12,311 nucleotides of DNA. Source: Candidatus Levyibacteriota bacterium (GTDB lineage: Bacteria > Patescibacteriota > Microgenomatia > Levybacterales > UBA12049). The DNA lies in NCBI GenBank assembly GCA_903872785.1, contig CAIQLZ010000042.1, positions 1-12,311 on the forward strand. Reading direction: 5' to 3'. Under the pieces are notes generated by a model. It was not told the origin of the DNA. It searched no databases and saw nothing but the letters and a program-made list of their open reading frames with translations. A program made the translations under genes and the position numbers. This document shows, in pieces, positions 1-6,838 of this stretch (position 1 is its first letter; every line of letters begins with the position of its first letter).

Positions 1-1
1 G

Positions 2-445
2 GGAGGAAAAGATGTTTTTATCAAAAAAATGAACCAGAAAGCTAAATTGCTTCGTCTTACTAATACCAATTTTGCTGATTCAATAGGTCTTGAAGATAGC
101 CGTGATTATACAACTCCTTTGGATTTAGCAAGATTAGCGTCACGGGCTTTGGATAATCAAATATTTGCAAAAATAGTTGCCACAAAAACTTGGGAAATAA
201 CTGATGTTTCCGGAGAAAATAAATATTTACTGAAAAATCTTAATCAATTATTGGGAATTCAGGGGATAAATGGCGTAAAGACGGGTTATACGGCCGAAGC
301 AGGTCAAGTTTTGGTTACTTCAAAAAAAGAGGGAGAACACACTTTAATTATTATAGTTATGGATAGTCTGGATAGATTTTTTGATACCAGTCGTTTGTTG
401 TATCAAATGTCGGACAACATTAATTACTTATCCATTCATCCTTGA
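2..445 (+). CDS. D-alanyl-D-alanine carboxypeptidase (peptidase S11), 3' part
   Basis: This is the C-terminal part of a penicillin-binding-protein-type carboxypeptidase that removes the terminal D-Ala from peptidoglycan stem peptides outside the membrane. The reading frame is open from base 2, and the codons before the ATG at 29 already match the family (GGKDVFIKKMNQKA), so the true start lies before the window. The third active-site motif, KTG, is seen in GVKTGYT (codons at about 272-292). The preceding NTNF...GL and TTPLDLARLA stretches are typical S11 landmarks. The SxxK and SxN motifs must lie upstream. The protein ends about 55 residues after KTG, so the extra C-terminal beta domain and membrane helix of E. 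coli PBP5 are absent. Its last 26 bases overlap the convergent gene at 420-1481. Substrate preference cannot be judged. Confidence 0.9.
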   Translation, partial: GGKDVFIKKMNQKAKLLRLTNTNFADSIGLEDSRDYTTPLDLARLASRALDNQIFAKIVATKTWEITDVSGENKYLLKNLNQLLGIQGINGVKTGYTAEAGQVLVTSKKEGEHTLIIIVMDSLDRFFDTSRLLYQMSDNINYLSIHP

Positions 446-1481
446 CAGCAGAAACATAGGCGACAAAATCATTATTTCCTTGAAATACAATAATAGGCAT
501 TAAATAATCCTGTTGATTTGAGCCCATATAATATGCCAGGAACACCTTCTTGATAGAAAATTCAACCATATCAGTGGGTTTATTTGCAATATAAGCTTTC
601 CCATTTTGTAGCTCAGAGTACGCTTCAGACGCTGTTTTTATAGCATAAGTAGAAGAAGTATCTGAAATATTTTTGTGAAAAAAACGTGCGCCTACAACCT
701 CCGGAGTGTTTTTTTCTTTTCCGATCAAAAAATCCATAGTTGACGATGTTCCTTCGTCATAATAAATTGGCATACGGTTTAAATCTTTTTGAAAGAAATC
801 AACTTTTACAATTTTGGTATTTGAAATTTTAGATGTTGGAGCAAGGACGCTTCCCGTTGTTGAGTATAAGGTAGTTTCAGTTTTACTTTCATCAATATCC
901 TGAGGAGATAAAGACATGCTGGAAAGAAAAAATTTAGCTGTATTAATTGTTTGGTTTACTTCGTCGGTTCCTGAAAATACTTGAAGAGATGGACTCACTA
1001 AATATGGAGATGAAAGAGTAAAATCAGATGAAAAAATATTCATGACAATAGACCTTTGTATGAGATTTTTTCTTTCAGGGGATGTAGCTGGTTGATCAAT
1101 CCATTGATATGTATCTTCGGTAATCTGAGTTCCATCTGAATTAAATCCAATTTTTGAAACCTTCTTGAGCGTTGTTTCTAAACCTGTGAGCTCTAAGGGT
1201 GCGGGAATTATTTTGTATACTTTTGCCTGATCTGAAAAATTTGGAAGGATTGAAGTTAAAATGTCCAGGGAATAAGAAAGATTTTCTTTTACTTGATTTG
1301 GATAAGGAATTGGAGGCAGTTTTCCAAAGGCGGCTTCAGGAGGGGGGGCAGGAGCAAATATATTTATTACAAATGGCAAGATTTTTATTAACATGAAAAA
1401 AAGAAATATTATAAAAAGAAATATTCCCCCCCATTTAAGAACTATTTTTGTTTCTATTTTTGCAGTATTTAAACTGATCAT
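420..1481 (-). CDS. Membrane-anchored protein of unknown function, 353 aa
   Basis: I do not recognise a family with confidence. One strong hydrophobic helix spans about residues 17-43. A Pro/Ala-rich linker (APAPPPEA) and about 300 polar residues follow, which suggests an N-terminal anchor with a large domain outside the cytoplasm. There is no cysteine pair and no obvious catalytic motif. The C-terminal third has the pattern AYSELQNGKAYI, then an alternating strand-rich segment ending in VFQGNNDFVAYVSAV. This loosely resembles the alternating-strand extracytoplasmic domains of YycH/YycI-type proteins, but that is a shape impression only. It is divergent from gltX and starts at an ATG that sits 6 bases after a predicted -10 box. 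Its 3' end overlaps the carboxypeptidase gene. Confidence 0.8.
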   Translation of the reverse strand: MISLNTAKIETKIVLKWGGIFLFIIFLFFMLIKILPFVINIFAPAPPPEAAFGKLPPIPYPNQVKENLSYSLDILTSILPNFSDQAKVYKIIPAPLELTGLETTLKKVSKIGFNSDGTQITEDTYQWIDQPATSPERKNLIQRSIVMNIFSSDFTLSSPYLVSPSLQVFSGTDEVNQTINTAKFFLSSMSLSPQDIDESKTETTLYSTTGSVLAPTSKISNTKIVKVDFFQKDLNRMPIYYDEGTSSTMDFLIGKEKNTPEVVGARFFHKNISDTSSTYAIKTASEAYSELQNGKAYIANKPTDMVEFSIKKVFLAYYMGSNQQDYLMPIIVFQGNNDFVAYVSAVKDEWISN

Positions 1482-1484
1482 GTC

Positions 1485-1513
1485 TTGAGTATAAAGAAAA
1501 ATTCCAGTACAAT
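1485..1513 (+). promoter_or_regulatory. Sigma70-type promoter for gltX
   Basis: TTGAGT (1485-1490) and TACAAT (1508-1513) are separated by 17 bases. Transcription would begin near 1519-1521, giving a leader of about 8-10 nt before the ATG at 1529, too short for a Shine-Dalgarno site, and none is visible. It overlaps the divergent promoter almost completely. Confidence 0.6.
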
Positions 1514-1516
1514 CAA
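1488..1516 (-). promoter_or_regulatory. Sigma70-type promoter for the 353-aa membrane protein
   Basis: On the minus strand TTGATT (1516-1511) is followed after 17 bases by TATACT (1493-1488). The start codon A is at 1481, the seventh base after the -10 box, where transcription would be expected to begin. The mRNA would therefore be leaderless. The element overlaps the gltX promoter on the other strand. Confidence 0.65.
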
Positions 1517-1528
1517 TATAGGCACTTT

Positions 1529-2764
1529 ATGGTTAGAGTTAGAATTGCACCGAGTCCGACTGGTATTCCTCATATCGGTAATACGAGAACTGCGTTTTTC
1601 AATTACCTTTTTGCAAAGCATACTGAGGGTAAGTTTATCGTGCGTATTGAAGATACCGATCAGGGGCGAATTGTTCCTGGAGCAAAAAAGGCAATCTTCG
1701 AAATCCTCAATTGGTTAGGAATTTCATGGGATGAAGAGTACGTTCAATCAGAAAGAAAAAATATCTACAAAGAACATGCGGAAGATCTTATTAGAAAAAA
1801 AATGGCTTATAAAGATGAAGGTGCGGTTAGGTTTAAGGTCTCAACTAATCGGGAAGTGTCTTGGGTCGATGCCATAGGAAATAAAAAAGTTTCTTTTAAA
1901 GCAGATGTCATTGAGGATTTTGTAATTCTCAAATCCGATGGATTTCCCACATATCATTTAGCCAGTGTAGTTGACGATCATCTTATGAATATTTCCCATG
2001 TAATTCGTGGAGACGAGTGGATTTCTTCAACGCCAAAACACATTTTACTTTACGACGCTTTCGGATGGGACAAGCCTATCTTTGCGCATTTATCCGTTAT
2101 TTTGGGTACGGATAAAACTAAATTATCAAAGCGCCACGGCGCAAAATCAGTTTTAGATTTAAAAAATGACGGATACTTAAAAGAAGCTCTTTTGAATTTT
2201 ATGGGGCTCCTGGGATGGAATCCCGGGGGAGATAAGGAAATTATGAATATTAAGGAAATGATAAAACTTTTTGACCTTAAAGACGTTAATGCCGCAAGTC
2301 CGATTTTCGATATTAAAAAACTTGACTGGATGAATGGTGAGTATCTAAGAATAATGAACAATGAAAATTTAAAAACTTTACTTTCTAAGTTTTATGATCA
2401 AGATAAAAATATTCTTAGTTATCTGAAAAGCGATCCGAAAACTTTAGATTTTATTCTGGATCTTGCTAAAACCAGAATGAAAACTCTTAAGGAATTTAAA
2501 GACCTGATTTTGCCAAAAGTTCCAAAGTTATCCGGAGAGGAAAAAAATATTGCCGAGACCCTTTTTGAAAAATTTTCAACAATTAAAATTTGGAACAAAA
2601 TGACGATTCTTTCTGCGATGAAAGGGGTTTTAAATACACAAAAAACAAAAGGAAGTATCTTGTATAAGATTACAACAGGTTTTGAAAAAGGATTACCTCT
2701 TCCTGAATCTTTGGAAATATTAGGAAAAGAAAAAACCCTAGAAAGAATTAAGAAGGTATTATAA
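1529..2764 (+). CDS. gltX: Glutamyl-tRNA synthetase, compact form
   Basis: This cytoplasmic class I synthetase charges tRNA with glutamate, and possibly also mischarges tRNA-Gln if an amidotransferase is present elsewhere. The HIGH-type motif is HIGN (residues 15-18) within APSPTGIPHIGN. EDTDQGR is at 41-47, IRGDEWI at 159-165, and the KMSKS-type motif is KLSKRHG at 198-204. The C-terminal helical region ends in the usual PLPESLEILGKE. At 411 residues it is well short of the usual 460-490. Most of the loss is internal: AYKDEGAVRFKV (93-104) joins directly where most GluRS carry about 40-50 residues with CxC and related zinc-region signatures. The ATG at 1529 opens directly into the conserved VRVRIAPSPTG. 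The gene is followed after 3 bases by the PAP2-like gene. Confidence 0.95.
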   Translation: MVRVRIAPSPTGIPHIGNTRTAFFNYLFAKHTEGKFIVRIEDTDQGRIVPGAKKAIFEILNWLGISWDEEYVQSERKNIYKEHAEDLIRKKMAYKDEGAVRFKVSTNREVSWVDAIGNKKVSFKADVIEDFVILKSDGFPTYHLASVVDDHLMNISHVIRGDEWISSTPKHILLYDAFGWDKPIFAHLSVILGTDKTKLSKRHGAKSVLDLKNDGYLKEALLNFMGLLGWNPGGDKEIMNIKEMIKLFDLKDVNAASPIFDIKKLDWMNGEYLRIMNNENLKTLLSKFYDQDKNILSYLKSDPKTLDFILDLAKTRMKTLKEFKDLILPKVPKLSGEEKNIAETLFEKFSTIKIWNKMTILSAMKGVLNTQKTKGSILYKITTGFEKGLPLPESLEILGKEKTLERIKKVL

Positions 2765-2767
2765 TTT

Positions 2768-3376
2768 ATGATGGGTTTTGCTAAGGCAATATCTTTTTTT
2801 CTCAGTCCGGTTTTCACCCTCTTTCCGGTTTTTTTTGTTTTAGTAGCAAAATTTAGTCAGGATTATTCTCATGCTTTGAAATGGACATTATTTTCTTATG
2901 CTTTTGTTCTGGTTGTTATTTTATTCGTAATTGCGGGTGTGTTGCTGGGAGTTTTTTCTAATTTTGATGTTTCCAAAAAAGAAGAAAGACCGCTTCTTTT
3001 TTCATTTTCTGCATTTGCAGCTTTTTGCTATTTATTGTCCATCCTTATTCTTCACGGTCCGAAAATTCTTTTAGTGGGTTTATTCGCTTTTATTTTAGGA
3101 TTAGCAGTAATAATTATTGTTAATAAGTGGATTAAAGCCAGTATTCATGTCGCAACTGCTACAGCTGCCTTTTTATTCATGGGAATTGTTTATAGGGGAT
3201 ATTTTTTTCTTCTTTTAGCTCTTATTCCTGTTCTTGCTTGGTCGCGTATTAAAACTAAAGAGCATACTCCCATGGAAACAATAATTGGAGGTATTTTGGG
3301 AATCGTGATAACATTGATAGTATATTTTATCAGTAAACAATTTCTTTTGGGAATGCTTTATCCAGCACCCTCTTAA
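2768..3376 (+). CDS. PAP2-like integral membrane phosphatase
   Basis: This 202-residue membrane protein has about six hydrophobic helices. It shows a degenerate PAP2 (lipid phosphatase) signature in the right order. KKEERP (70-75) corresponds to the K...RP motif, ASIHVA (124-129) to PSGH, and SRIKTKEHTPME (159-170) to SRx5Hx3D with Glu in place of Asp. If active it would dephosphorylate a lipid pyrophosphate or phosphate, for example undecaprenyl pyrophosphate, at the membrane. The neighbouring DgkA-family kinase supports a polyprenyl carrier role by context only. It begins 3 bases after gltX. ATGs at 2768 and 2771 are both possible. A weak Shine-Dalgarno AAGAAGG (2750-2756) fits 2768 better. 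The divergence of motifs 1 and 2 means activity is uncertain. Confidence 0.7.
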   Translation: MMGFAKAISFFLSPVFTLFPVFFVLVAKFSQDYSHALKWTLFSYAFVLVVILFVIAGVLLGVFSNFDVSKKEERPLLFSFSAFAAFCYLLSILILHGPKILLVGLFAFILGLAVIIIVNKWIKASIHVATATAAFLFMGIVYRGYFFLLLALIPVLAWSRIKTKEHTPMETIIGGILGIVITLIVYFISKQFLLGMLYPAPS

Positions 3377-3381
3377 ATTAG

Positions 3382-3410
3382 TTGAACAAAAAAGGTGCCG
3401 GATTTATAAT
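3382..3410 (+). promoter_or_regulatory. Sigma70-type promoter for dgkA
   Basis: TTGAAC (3382-3387), 17 bases, then a perfect TATAAT (3405-3410). The ATG at 3417 is the seventh base after the -10 box, so transcription is expected to start on the start codon. There is no Shine-Dalgarno site in the 40-base gap. Confidence 0.75.
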
Positions 3411-3416
3411 TAAAAT

Positions 3417-3785
3417 ATGGAATACAGTAAATCTTTATTAAGCTCTTTTAAATATGCGTCGGAAGGCATTTGGCATGCAGTAAAAAGCAACCGCAATCTA
3501 AGGATAGATATTATTGTTGCCTTGATTGTTATTACGCTAAGTTTGATTTTTCATACCAATCCATATGAAAAAGGCGTCTTGGGAATTACAATATTATTAG
3601 TTATCTGTTCGGAAATGATAAATACCGCATTGGAAGAAATGGTGAATCTGATTACTCAAGAGCACAGGAAGGAAGCGAAAATAGCAAAAGACGTAGCCGC
3701 AGGAATGGTTTTGATATCAGCAGCAGGATCCGTAGTTGTTGGTATTTTTATATTTGCCCCGTATATATCGAAACTATTTTATTAA
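3417..3785 (+). CDS. dgkA: Diacylglycerol/undecaprenol kinase family protein
   Basis: This small three-helix membrane kinase of the DgkA family uses ATP to phosphorylate diacylglycerol or, in many bacteria outside the Proteobacteria, undecaprenol. The family signature is clear: SEMINTALEEMVN (65-77) carries the ENTAxE-type motif, KDVAAGMVLISA (91-102) follows in the third helix, and Glu16 and Glu73 sit where the metal-binding glutamates are expected. Its 122 residues are normal for the family. Next to a PAP2-like phosphatase, undecaprenol recycling for wall or glycan lipid carriers is the likelier job, though this is inferred. Transcription is predicted to start on its own ATG. The 3' end overlaps the convergent gene by 12 bases. 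Confidence 0.9.
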   Translation: MEYSKSLLSSFKYASEGIWHAVKSNRNLRIDIIVALIVITLSLIFHTNPYEKGVLGITILLVICSEMINTALEEMVNLITQEHRKEAKIAKDVAAGMVLISAAGSVVVGIFIFAPYISKLFY

Positions 3786-4328
3786 AGATAAAATTGAGGC
3801 AAGAATAAATATTCCCCCGATATTCAACATTAAAGACAATACAGCAAATTGCTTATTTTTTATTTTACTTATTCCCATAAGGCCAATTCCTATTTCGTCG
3901 GACAGTGGAGAGGCGATAATAATTGCACCAACAATTGGCAAGCTCCATCTAAAAAACTTATGATACATTAATTTTGTCAGATGCTGTCCTCCCAATTTGT
4001 TATAAATAGGCGTAATTTCAGAAATCAAATCACCTTTAAAAAACCGGAAAAGAAAAAAATCTGCCATTACTGATCCTAATCCGCCCAACAAGGCTATTTC
4101 TGTCGGAGATATTCTTTTGGATAAATCTGAAAATATTAATATTCCCAGCGCCGCTGTGGAAACAGAAGTATAAAGAATTCCGGCAATGAAAGAGCCGATA
4201 AAGGGAATATATCTGGTTTCAAAAAGAAATTTATTCAAAGAAGTATATTCAGATAAAAAGATGGAGAGCAAAGTGGTTAGGAAAATAAGAGTAAGGCCTT
4301 TATATTTATAATTTTTAAACCACCGCAC
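3774..4328 (-). CDS. Multi-pass membrane protein of unknown function, 184 aa
   Basis: This is a hydrophobic protein with about five predicted helices (roughly 12-28, 39-66, 78-92, 125-148 and 158-181). Between helices 3 and 4 lies a charged stretch with an HLTKLMYHKFFRW motif, followed by a helix with the motif IIASPLSDEIGIGLMG. That Pro- and acid-containing re-entrant-like segment recalls DedA/VTT-type membrane proteins, but I cannot confirm membership. The start is GTG, supported by a perfect -10 box ending 6 bases before it. It follows the 141-aa membrane protein at 4347-4772 by 18 bases, so both could also share a transcript. Its stop overlaps the dgkA stop. Confidence 0.8.
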   Translation of the reverse strand: MRWFKNYKYKGLTLIFLTTLLSIFLSEYTSLNKFLFETRYIPFIGSFIAGILYTSVSTAALGILIFSDLSKRISPTEIALLGGLGSVMADFFLFRFFKGDLISEITPIYNKLGGQHLTKLMYHKFFRWSLPIVGAIIIASPLSDEIGIGLMGISKIKNKQFAVLSLMLNIGGIFILASILSLIK

Positions 4329-4334
4329 AGATTG

Positions 4335-4364
4335 ATTATATCAGACTTAAGAAGAGAATTTGAA
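4335..4364 (-). promoter_or_regulatory. Extended -10 promoter for the 184-aa membrane protein
   Basis: On the minus strand TATAAT (4340-4335) is preceded by TGA, giving the extended -10 form TGnTATAAT. A weak -35, TTCAAA (4364-4359), lies 18 bases upstream, inside the end of the preceding gene. Six bases separate the -10 box from the GTG start at 4328, so a leaderless mRNA is predicted. Confidence 0.6.
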
Positions 4365-4772
4365 GTTTTTTGCAATATTATCGGGAATTGAAAAATGCGG
4401 AATTCTTATAAAGCGAAACAAGGACCTGAATTTAAAGGATTTATTGAGTGAATTATGAATTCCGATAAGCAATTTATTCTTGTTCAGTGTTAATGCGTGA
4501 AGATAATATATGGTAGCAAAAGTGCACAAGGATAATATGATAAATGCTAAAATAAAAAGTAAAAATACAGTTAAAATGTTGCTTTTAATTGCAAGAATAA
4601 ATAGTCCTGTAATAGTCAGAAATAATAGTGTCCATATTGCCAGCAATTCAGTATTATTGTTGTAAAAATAAAAGTCCTTATTAAGAGAATTCAGGCATTT
4701 TAAAGCCATAGTTGTCAAGTTCCTTTTAAGGAATAGTAATTTTCCGATTGTCTTTGAGTAAAAATTTTTCAT
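4347..4772 (-). CDS. Small two-helix membrane protein of unknown function, 141 aa
   Basis: I do not recognise this family. A basic N-terminal region with a short amphipathic part (residues 1-40) precedes two hydrophobic helices at about 41-64 and 68-95. A basic C-terminal tail follows, rich in Lys, Arg and Phe (KSFKFRSLFRFIRIP). The positive charge on both ends suggests that both termini are cytoplasmic. No catalytic motif is visible. It is the first gene of a two-gene minus-strand pair with the 184-aa membrane protein and is divergent from the zinc-ribbon gene. The start is supported by a strong promoter immediately before it. Confidence 0.7.
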   Translation of the reverse strand: MKNFYSKTIGKLLFLKRNLTTMALKCLNSLNKDFYFYNNNTELLAIWTLLFLTITGLFILAIKSNILTVFLLFILAFIILSLCTFATIYYLHALTLNKNKLLIGIHNSLNKSFKFRSLFRFIRIPHFSIPDNIAKNFKFSS

Positions 4773-4780
4773 GAATAAAG

Positions 4781-4809
4781 AGTATACATCATTTATCCTA
4801 TAATGTCAA
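4781..4809 (-). promoter_or_regulatory. Strong sigma70 promoter for the 141-aa membrane protein
   Basis: Consensus TTGACA (4809-4804), 17 bases, then TATACT (4786-4781) on the minus strand. Transcription is expected near 4774, leaving a leader of 0-2 nt before the ATG at 4772. Confidence 0.75.
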
Positions 4810-4828
4810 GTAGGTGTAGTTAATTATA

Positions 4829-4857
4829 TTGACAATATTTGAAAAGAACAGCACAAT
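4829..4857 (+). promoter_or_regulatory. Promoter for the zinc-ribbon membrane protein
   Basis: TTGACA (4829-4834) matches the -35 consensus, and CACAAT (4852-4857) follows after 17 bases as a fair -10. Transcription would start near 4864, at the ATG pair 4862/4865. The -35 box sits in a short inverted repeat, ATATTG-A-CAATAT (4826-4838), a possible operator. The in-frame TTG at 4829 is therefore better read as the -35 box than as a start codon. Confidence 0.6.
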
Positions 4858-4864
4858 TAAGATG

Positions 4865-5197
4865 ATGGAGAATCAACTAAATTGTCATTATTGCGGAAAA
4901 AGCCTTAAATTGACGGATTATTTCTGTCCAAACTGCGGAAAAAAACTCAAAGACAAGCCTTTATCGGCAACCATTCCAAGACAAATATTCATTTATCTTT
5001 TAAGCTTATTGCTTCCTCCCTTAGGGCTTTGGCCCGGAATAAAATACTTAAGGCAAAAGGATGAAAAATTAAGGATGATTGGCCTTGCGGCAGTTATTTT
5101 GACAGTAATTTCTACAGTTATAACGGTTTGGATCACATTGGGATTTGTGAATACATTTAATCAGCAGTTGAATAGCAGTCTTAATTTGTTGTATTAA
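4865..5197 (+). CDS. Zinc-ribbon membrane protein, 110 aa
   Basis: An N-terminal zinc ribbon is formed by Cys7, Cys10, Cys21 and Cys24 (CHYCGK...CPNCGKKL, spacing CxxC-x10-CxxC). Two hydrophobic helices follow, at about 41-59 and 72-95, with the motif PPLGLWPGIKYL between or inside the first. This layout (a cytoplasmic zinc finger on a two-helix membrane stub) is common in small bacterial proteins of unknown role, so no function is proposed. I chose the ATG at 4865 because a promoter places the transcript start there. ATG 4862 is equally possible, and a TTG at 4829 would add 12 residues but coincides with the -35 box. The last 17 bases overlap the convergent GIY-YIG gene. Confidence 0.8.
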   Translation: MENQLNCHYCGKSLKLTDYFCPNCGKKLKDKPLSATIPRQIFIYLLSLLLPPLGLWPGIKYLRQKDEKLRMIGLAAVILTVISTVITVWITLGFVNTFNQQLNSSLNLLY

Positions 5198-5435
5198 TTA
5201 AAGTCTCTTTTTCTGCATGAGATAGTTTTTTTAACTCAATTTCCCGTTTTAAAGCTTGAGAAAGAGTGGTGTAAGATTCTTTATAAACCAATTCAAATGA
5301 TCTGAAGCTGCGCAGATATTTTGCAGATTTGCTGGTTTTATCTTTATGCTGTTTTAATCTTTTCTTCAGGTTATTTGTTTGTCCCGTGTAATAAGTGTTG
5401 GAGGATGTACGAAGGATATAAACTGTGTAAGCCAT
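5181..5435 (-). CDS. GIY-YIG domain protein, single-domain (YhbQ/UPF0213-like)
   Basis: This 84-residue stand-alone GIY-YIG domain begins with YTVYILR, where Tyr6 falls in the GIY position. YYTGQTNNLKKRLKQH (15-30) covers the YIG position, with Tyr16 and Arg26, and the catalytic-type Glu65 lies in KREIELKKL. Members of this small class are predicted nucleases or DNA-binding proteins, and few have an assigned biological role. The gene starts 7 bases after the helicase stop, on the same strand, so cotranscription with the helicase is plausible. A TATAAT across the helicase stop could also drive it separately. The 3' end overlaps the zinc-ribbon gene by 17 bases. Confidence 0.88.
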   Translation of the reverse strand: MAYTVYILRTSSNTYYTGQTNNLKKRLKQHKDKTSKSAKYLRSFRSFELVYKESYTTLSQALKREIELKKLSHAEKETLINTTN

Positions 5436-5441
5436 CTATTT

Positions 5442-5447
5442 ATTATA
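5442..5447 (-). promoter_or_regulatory. Candidate -10 box for the GIY-YIG gene
   Basis: TATAAT (5447-5442) overlaps the helicase stop codon and ends 6 bases before the ATG at 5435, the same spacing seen at other starts here. No convincing -35 hexamer lies 16-18 bases upstream, so it is weaker evidence than the other sites. Confidence 0.35.
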
Positions 5448-6672
5448 CGCCTTCAATAAAAGTCAGAGCGGTACCTTTCTTATCTATTCTTCCTGTCCGT
5501 CCGATCCTATGAATATACACTTCGTATGATTCCGGCATATCGTAATTGATTACGTGGCTTACATTGGGAATATCAAGTCCACGGGAAGCAACATCCGTTG
5601 CCAACAATACTTGAATTTCGTTGTTTTTGAAGGCGTCAAGTATTTTTTGACGTTGGTTTTGTCTTTTGTTTCCATGAATTGCCCCTGCGTTAAATCCGCG
5701 TCTGATTAATTCTTCTGTTAATTTTTGCACGTCCCATTTAGTTCTTCCGAAAATAAGAACTTTTTCAAATCCCGGTTGTCTTAATAAATCGTGTAATTTG
5801 TCAATTTTGTTATATCCTGCTTGAACTCTGATAATTTCCTGTTGAATATTTTCCGCAGTTTCCTGTTTTTTGACGGATACGGTAACTGGATTTTTAACAA
5901 ATGCCTGTAAAATCTCTTTTACTTTATTTGAAATAGTTGCGGAGAAAAAAAGCGACTGGCGGACTGGCGGCATAAGAGAAATAAAATATTTAATATCCTG
6001 AATAAAACCTATGTCTACCATGCGGTCTGCTTCGTCCAAAACAACGCTGTGAAATTGAGACAACTGTAGAATTCCCGTTTCAATGAGATCTTTTAATCTT
6101 CCGGGCGTACCGATAACGAAATGCGGTCTTTGCCTTAATTGAGAAATTTGTTTACCCATACTTGCTCCGCCAATGCAAAGCGCAGTGTATATTCCCAAAC
6201 CTCTGGCGAAACCGCGCAATTCATCATGAGTTTGAATTACCAGTTCATGAGTTGGAGCAACAATTAACACTCTTTCTGCCTTGTTTCTAAAAACCTTGTC
6301 AACTAAAGGAATAAGGAAGGCAGCGGTTTTACCTGTTCCCGTATTGGCAATGCCAATAGCATCCCGTCCTTCAATTATGGGATTTATGATTTGATCTTGA
6401 ATCGGAGTAGGCGTGATATAGCCTTTAAGTTTGATATTTTCCAAAATTTGGGGAGAAATTTTAAAATCTCCGAATTTATTTGTTGGAATATATTCTGCTT
6501 CAGGTTGACTTTGTTTAATTTCATTAATAGCTCTAGTTGCTTGGATTGCGCCAATTAATTCGGAATTAGCCATTACTTTTTGAGAAAATCTTTTTTTTTG
6601 CCAGCCATTGGCCTTTCTTCTTGGATTTCCTCTGAAGTTTTGGTTTGAATTATTAAATCTTCGTTTATTCAT
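5443..6672 (-). CDS. DEAD-box ATP-dependent RNA helicase
   Basis: This cytoplasmic helicase is predicted to unwind RNA or remodel RNP in ribosome assembly, mRNA decay or cold adaptation. All the main motifs are present: a Q-type motif TPTPIQDQ (87-94), motif I ANTGTGKT (109-116), Ia APTHEL (139-144), TPGR (189-192), DEAD (213-216), SAT (244-246), ATDVASRGLDI (358-368) and HRIGRTGR (388-395). The N-terminal 30 residues are rich in Arg, Asn and Lys and probably bind RNA. The protein stops about 15 residues after motif VI, so there is no C-terminal RNA-binding extension and the usual specificity domain is missing. The ATG at 6672 has no Shine-Dalgarno site. A promoter about 200 bases upstream predicts a long structured leader, a feature also known for cold-shock DEAD-box genes in other bacteria. 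DeaD/RhlE assignment is not resolved. Confidence 0.95.
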   Translation of the reverse strand: MNKRRFNNSNQNFRGNPRRKANGWQKKRFSQKVMANSELIGAIQATRAINEIKQSQPEAEYIPTNKFGDFKISPQILENIKLKGYITPTPIQDQIINPIIEGRDAIGIANTGTGKTAAFLIPLVDKVFRNKAERVLIVAPTHELVIQTHDELRGFARGLGIYTALCIGGASMGKQISQLRQRPHFVIGTPGRLKDLIETGILQLSQFHSVVLDEADRMVDIGFIQDIKYFISLMPPVRQSLFFSATISNKVKEILQAFVKNPVTVSVKKQETAENIQQEIIRVQAGYNKIDKLHDLLRQPGFEKVLIFGRTKWDVQKLTEELIRRGFNAGAIHGNKRQNQRQKILDAFKNNEIQVLLATDVASRGLDIPNVSHVINYDMPESYEVYIHRIGRTGRIDKKGTALTFIEGV

Positions 6673-6811
6673 ATTTTTAAAGGAATAAAACTGCCTAAAT
6701 GAGAATTGAAGCTATGAGTAGGGGAAAAGATACGAATTTCAAAAAATTGTCTTACTTATTATCTTTAACTAATCTATTCAGAACTTTCCAAAGTTAAGCA
6801 GATTTATTACT

Positions 6812-6838
6812 TTAACGCCCATTTAAGATGGGCATTAA
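6812..6838 (-). promoter_or_regulatory. Stable hairpin in the helicase 5' leader
   Basis: Arms TTAATGCCCAT and ATGGGCGTTAA (minus-strand reading, 6838-6828 and 6822-6812) form an 11-bp stem with one G-U pair and a 5-base loop. No T-tract follows on either strand, so it does not look like an intrinsic terminator. It lies about 30-50 nt into the predicted helicase leader, where it could affect mRNA stability or translation. Confidence 0.55.

Noticed and set aside
1485..1718. Plus-strand frame overlapping the start of gltX
   Set aside because: Out-of-frame shadow of gltX; it would start inside the -35 box and has no recognised features.
6812..6838. Hairpin as an intrinsic terminator
   Set aside because: No run of T follows the stem on either strand, and it lies downstream of a good promoter within the helicase leader.
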